Shown piece by piece: positions 59,606-64,000 of a DNA stretch of 64,000 nt; the first letter of the stretch is position 1; every line of letters begins with the position of its first letter. A program made the position numbers and the translations under genes. The stretch is taken from contig NW_006497557.1 of NCBI RefSeq assembly GCF_000471905.2, positions 1,054,416 through 1,118,415 of the forward strand, read 5' to 3'. Under the pieces are notes generated by a model. The model was not told the origin of the DNA. It saw only the letters and a program-made list of their open reading frames with translations, and made no database searches. The DNA comes from Amborella trichopoda. Its lineage: Eukaryota > Streptophyta > Magnoliopsida > Amborellales > Amborellaceae.

Positions 59606-60510
59606 AATTATATAGGACCTAAAACAACACAGTGGTTCATCAATCTATTATGAGAGTAAGCCATATAAGGGTGGCAATTGGTCAGGCTAGCCTTGGCTCT
59701 GGCCTCGCCTATGTTACTATAGGGTCGGCCCAGAAAGAAATAATAGAAAAAAAAAAAAAACAAAACAAAAAAAGAAGGCCAGGCCGACACGGTTACTAGG
59801 CCTAGCGCCACAATTTGTGGCCCAAGCCCTACTTTTTTACAGCATGACCGGGCAAGGTTGGGTTGCCCAACCCATTGCCGGCCCTAAAGCTAGAAACAGT
59901 ATACCGTACATCATATAGAAACTCAATTTATGTTTTTATCAAAGGTAGAAAGTCAAAGTAGATTCCAGCGAAAAGCTAATCTCCACCACCAGTTCTCGCG
60001 GTTCACCATATATCGTACAACAGGGTGTACGGTTTTTATTAATCGGTTCTTGTTCTCTCTCTTTCGTCTCTATTTCTTTTATTACAAATTCTATAGGACC
60101 TAAACAACAAAGTGGTTTATCAATCTGTTATGAGAGAAAGCCATATAAGGGTGGCAATTGGTTAGGCCAGCCTTGGCTCTGGCTTCGCCAATGTTATCAT
60201 AGGGTCGGCCCAGAAAGAATCAATAGAAAAAAAATAAGAAAAAAATAAGGCCAAGCCGGCACGGTTACTAGCCCTAGCGCCACAATTTGTGGCCCAAGCC
60301 CTACTTTTTTATAGCATGGCCGGCAAAGTTGGGCCGCCCAACCCATTGCCGGCCCTAAAGTTAGAAACGGTATACCGTACATCATATAGAAACTCAATTT
60401 ATATTTTTATCAAAGGTAGAAAGTCAAAGTAGACTCCAGCAAAAGCTAATCTCCACCACCGGTTCTCGTGGTGCACCATATATCGTACAACAGGGTGTAC
60501 GGTTCACTTG
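59563..60510. repeat. ~481-bp tandem duplication containing MITE G twice
   Basis: GGTTCTTCTTCTCTCTCTTT at 59563 recurs as GGTTCTTGTTCTCTCTCTTT at 60044. Both units hold the GC-rich MITE (59668-59888 and 60147-60359) and end near GTACAACAGGGTGTACGG. The unit starts inside the solo LTR tail, so the duplication followed that insertion. Confidence 0.85.
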
Positions 60511-60989
60511 AACAATTAATGGGGTATGGTGCACCTAACCGTGCTTATTTTAGCACCATTTCCAGTGAGTCTCAATGCTCCAATACTTGTAAAATATGAC
60601 CTGTTTGCACTTGTTTATGTTGGTGGGGCGGAACTCGATGACTTCCAATCTTATTGTCAGTTATTAATCTTGTTGTGCTTTTCTTGTTCCACACATCTCC
60701 TATAATCCATATTGTTTAAAATTTACCTAAATTCTGTCTGTTTTTCCTTTGGTAACCGTTTTTTGTCAATTTTTTTTTTTAAAATACCAAATTCACTATA
60801 TTTAGGATCTTCAAGATTTGAAACTATATAGCTTTGAAATTTAGTTAGTTCTTTTTATACATTTGAAAATTTGAATATCCAAAAATTCCTTCTTTTTTTT
60901 TTTACAATTTTCAGATTTATTAATTCTAAAATTTGTAAAAATAAGAAATTTTTGGGCTAAAATCTCTTTAAGTTTTTTTTTCTTTCAAA

Positions 60990-61340
60990 ACTTAAAAGTT
61001 GCGGTCTGAGGATGACATTCTCGTATCGCTTTTTTTAAAAAAAATGCTTAAGTTTCGGTCTGAGGTTGAAATCCTCGGACCTCAACTTAAGTTTTGAAAA
61101 AAAAAAAACTTCTTGAGAATGCCATCCTCGGACGACCCTTGGACCGCTTTCTTTTTAAAAAAAAAACTTAAAAGCGGTATGCTTTTTTTTTCCAAAACTT
61201 AAAGTTGCAATCCAAGGATGGCATTCTCAGACCGAAACTTAAGTTTGGACGAAGAAAAGGGTCCGAGAATTCCATCATCAGACCACAACTTAAGTTTTGA
61301 CCCAAAAAAAGCAGTCTAAGGATGCCATCCTTTGACCGAG
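60990..61340. repeat. Cluster of overlapping inverted repeats
   Basis: Several alternating blocks pair with each other. CTTAAGTTTCGGTCTGAGG (61048-61066) faces CCTCGGACCTCAACTTAAG (61072-61090). GGTCTGAGGATGACATTCTC (61002-61021) faces GAGAATGCCATCCTCGGAC (61115-61133). Two further pairs follow to 61330. The blocks are separated by A/T homopolymers. No coding frame. Confidence 0.8.
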
Positions 61341-62330
61341 TGGTAATTCTGCCCAAAAAAGAAGCGTCGACCAATCTTGATTGTAATTTTTTGTTATAAA
61401 GGGAGCAAGGCATATTTTTGTAACTTATTTAAGGTCCATACGTAATTAACTCGATTCTTTATAATTTTCAAATTTTTGAAATTCTAAAATTTGTTAGGGT
61501 GCGTACAAGCTCGTGCGCATTTATATCGCATGCTTAACATCAGTACTAGCACCCACACTCTTTCATTTGTTCCATAGAAATAAAGCATGCGACTGTTACC
61601 GCATAAGTGCTTTTATTCCCGTACTATATTTTTCAATGTGGGACTAAAAGCCACTACTTTCTTTCTCTATTTATTAAAAATTTAAGAAAAAATCTTGGGA
61701 ACATATTATTTTAAAATACTAACTAGTATTTTTTAAAAATAAAAAATACTGACAATACACATCCCCTAGGATTCTCTCTCCATTGCCACTTTGTCGAGTA
61801 ACAAGCACCATACCCACGCTTATTACTAGATGCACTGAGTTGTTTGTCGTCAATACAACATGATGCACTTAGTTGTTTGTCGTCAATACAACATGATGCA
61901 CTTAGTTGTTTGTCGTCAACACAACATGATTGCCCGTCTATCTTCGACGGCTATATGAATTTTGCTCCTCTTATATGTGGTGCAAACAACCATAGTCTAG
62001 GAGAAAGGTTGGGGTCGTGGTGGTAGTTTCTCCATGCCCAATTACTACATGGTGGTGTCCATTCTCTTGTATGTGGTGCAAACAACCATAGTCTAGAAAA
62101 TGGGCTGGGGTTGTGGTGGTAGCTTCTCCATGCTTAGTTACTATATCGTGGTATCCATTCTTGCTGCTGACATCCCCGATTAACACTTTCAAAATGTAAC
62201 TCCTTAATCTATTGAAAGAAAAAATAGGGCCTGTCTTCTCTACTGAATTACCAAAAAAAAAAAAATCAACCAATCAAATGCATAGTCGATGACATCTCTT
62301 GCTCAAGGCTCGGATGTATCCATCTCCAAA
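61341..62330. other. Intergenic DNA with short tandem repeats
   Basis: Holds a 33-bp triplicate at 61831-61929 (TTGTTTGTCGTCAATACAAC at 61840, 61873 and 61906) and a duplication of about 98 bp at 61972-62160 (GTGGTGCAAACAACCATAGT twice). No gene was recognised. Confidence 0.7.
61831..61929. repeat. 33-bp tandem repeat, 3 units
   Basis: Units start at 61831, 61864 and 61897 (TGCACTGAG, then TGCACTTAG twice) and differ at only one or two bases. Too short and without spacers, so not a CRISPR array. Confidence 0.9.
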
Positions 62331-63740
62331 ATGGTGAGAGTGAGGGAAATATCCCCCTAATCATGAAATCCAATTGAGCTATCCATTAACTGAGCTAATC
62401 CCACTTGTGCATCATCTGTCATTGCATCCCTATTCTTTTTTTTTTTGTACATTCGACAATGTCTCACATAGTGGCTTGGCTTGGCTTTGGCTAGTCTTAT
62501 GCCATTGTTTATCCTATGATCACTACTATTTTCCTTCTTGCAAGAGTCAGACTTCAGGGATAGATTTTTATTTTTCCCCTCCCGTCGCCCTTGGGTTGCC
62601 ATGAACGCCCATTTTCTCTTCTTTGCAAAGAACCATGCCATAAGTTCATCATAAAAAATAAAAATAAAAAATACAAAGAGCACTGCTATCTCTCTTGCTG
62701 GTGAGTTTAGTGGCCATCCTTGCACCATGGTCAAGAATACCTCCATTCTGACTCGCGCATGAATAACCTTCGCATATGTCTTACCGATCCACCAATCCTC
62801 ATCAAGTTGTAAGACTCATTGCACATGTACCTCACTTTCATCCAATTGTGAGAAATAAAAAGTAAACCATAAGTTAAATAGCCTAACACGATAATTGTAG
62901 CTGGGTATTGTTTGCTCAAAGGAAAAAGGAAAAAGTTTATATAATATAGAGCTACAGATGCACCTCAAAAATCCATCGGAAAAGGTAGTTTTAATGTTGA
63001 AAAACCCTTTGATTGATCATCTCGACATCGAGATGTATGACCATGAAAAATAAAAAGATTTTGTCTCAGAAATAGTGCATTTTACAACATATGCTCTACA
63101 CTGTCTATTTTCAAGATTTTCTTATGTTTATAGATCTACTTGATTTTAACTATTTTTGAAATTTTAAATTTATAATTAAATATAAAAATAGATTTTGAGA
63201 TAATCCTAAGAACATTTTACATCAAAATTATATACCATGATAAAATTTGAAAGTGCACCTTACCTCTAACACTACGGATGCATCCATATGCCAACTGCAC
63301 CCAAAGAATAATGAAGAGAGGATATCTCATGCTTCTTCTGATGTTTTTGCATCTCTAATGTGGTTAATGAGCTCCTTTCGAATCGATTCTTTTAGCACAT
63401 ATAATGTCTTACGTACGCGATCTTTCAATTCTACAAAGCTTCTCCATTCAAAATTTCCGTTGTTAGTGCGATAGTGTCTTGCAAATCATTGTCTCCCGGA
63501 GATCTTGCCTTTGCAGATACAACTCCATATATGATCGTCAATCGATGTAGTTGTGGTTGTCGAGCTTCTCAATCACAGCCTTTAAGCTCCCGCTATCAGT
63601 CACGTCGTCCATATTTCCTTCGATTCCGAACTCTAATCTTTTAAGCCAAGCACCCAAAATCACTAGTGCTGCTGCTCTGATTCCACTTGTTGATTCAGAC
63701 AACATAAATTCGCATGCAAAACAGTAACACATACGCAATC
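62330..63740 (-). mobile_element. copia gag remnant interrupted by an R1 repeat
   Basis: The minus strand reads SGSLKAVIEKLDNHNYID, an in-frame TGA where Trp is expected, then YMELYLQRQDLRETM and RKTLYVLKESIRKELINHIR. It is interrupted at about 63300 by repeat R1 and resumes below 62930 with MEVFLTMVQGWPLNSPAREI and a knuckle remnant (KPSHYVRHC). These are the DUF4219/UBN2 gag blocks of copia elements. The rest of the element would lie outside or is lost. Non-functional. Confidence 0.7.
62930..63300 (-). repeat. Dispersed repeat family R1, copy 2 (inserted in gag)
   Basis: Inverse of 5115-5530: GATCATCTCGACATCGAGAT, CAAGATTTTC, TCAAAATTATATACCATGAT and AAGGTGCACTTT counterparts all in order. 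Sequence on both sides belongs to one copia gag, which shows R1 is a mobile insertion of about 370 bp. Confidence 0.65.
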
Positions 63741-64000
63741 AGAAACACACAAAAACAACCACTCGCATACCGAAATCTAGAGGGAGAAGCTTCAACCCAT
63801 TAATAAAAAATAAAGTACAAAACAACCTCCTCTGGGCTCTCTCTTACAATGCCTCTCTCTATCATCCGGTAAGTGAGGTGGGATCTTATCCATATGCCAT
63901 TACATGTAAGCTTAGTTCTTATGTGTTAATAGAAGTCTTCAAGCATAGAGTTTCTTATATTTTCCTGGAGCTTATACAAGGTTAATGCATTTGATATAAT
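63741..64000. other. Window edge, no gene recognised
   Basis: Sequence upstream of the gag remnant, with CTCTGGGCTCTCTCTTAC. Possibly leader or LTR of that element, but this cannot be shown within the window. Confidence 0.3.

Larger units (their letters stand above)
47620..61000. repeat. Segmental duplication, copy B (contains the broken PKS)
   Basis: Same order as 39485-43780. Extra length is explained by a 7.9-kb copia element (50086-57990), a 233-bp MITE (58847-59079), a probable solo LTR (59251-59605) and a 0.48-kb tandem duplication (59563-60510). Subtracting these leaves about 4.4 kb, matching copy A. Confidence 0.85.

Noticed and set aside
61831..61929. Possible CRISPR-like array
   Set aside because: Three contiguous 33-bp units without unique spacers in plant DNA: a simple tandem repeat.

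Overview
The window is nuclear DNA from a flowering plant. It is AT-rich, and most of it is nested, decayed transposable elements: Ty1/copia elements, a LINE, a solo LTR, hAT-like and Mutator-like MITEs, and minisatellites. There are very few host genes. Two assembly gaps are present (19364-19888 and 54603-54835). All calls come from reading the sequence; no database search was run.

Three host loci stand out. (1) A six-exon gene at 21052-25945 (+) encodes a predicted 211-residue protein that I cannot name; all splice junctions keep phase. (2) An apparently intact two-exon type III polyketide synthase (chalcone synthase superfamily) lies at 40075-42471 (-). It has the Cys-His-Asn triad and the family's conserved phase-1 intron inside the Cys60 codon, but Phe replaces active-site Thr197. 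(3) A duplicated copy of that gene lies at 48214-58603 (-). It is a pseudogene: a 14-nt deletion removes the catalytic cysteine codon and shifts the frame, and its intron carries a 7.9-kb copia LTR retrotransposon bounded by a perfect 5-bp target-site duplication (AAAGA). The other copy supplies the empty site.

Layout. 1-6.2 kb: foldback MITE, microsatellite and dispersed repeats. 6.9-10.9 kb: degenerate copia element (-). 11.1-12.3 kb: hAT-like element. 14.07-17.17 kb: non-autonomous LTR retrotransposon (TSD CTCTA) carrying an antisense, intron-free fragment of the replication protein A 32-kDa subunit gene plus two minisatellites. 18.25-20.07 kb: solo LTR (TSD CGGGA). 21-26 kb: the unnamed host gene. 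26.5-27 kb: tandem duplication. 28.2-31.5 kb: copia remnant (-). 31.67-33.71 kb: hAT-like element filled by a 22-bp minisatellite of about 1.1 kb. 33.7-34.6 kb: possible LINE ORF1 remnant. 36.5-39.4 kb: copia remnant (+). 39.5-43.8 kb: duplication copy A with the intact PKS. 43.8-47.0 kb: LINE (-) nested between diverged inverted-repeat arms and itself carrying an LTR insertion. 47.6-61 kb: duplication copy B with the broken PKS, grown from about 4.3 to about 13.4 kb by insertions. 61-64 kb: palindrome cluster, short tandem repeats and a copia gag remnant (-).

The genes do not form a pathway cluster. The story is one specialised-metabolism gene that was duplicated, partly homogenised and then lost in one copy, inside a landscape built by successive transposon insertions whose order can be read from nesting and target-site duplications.
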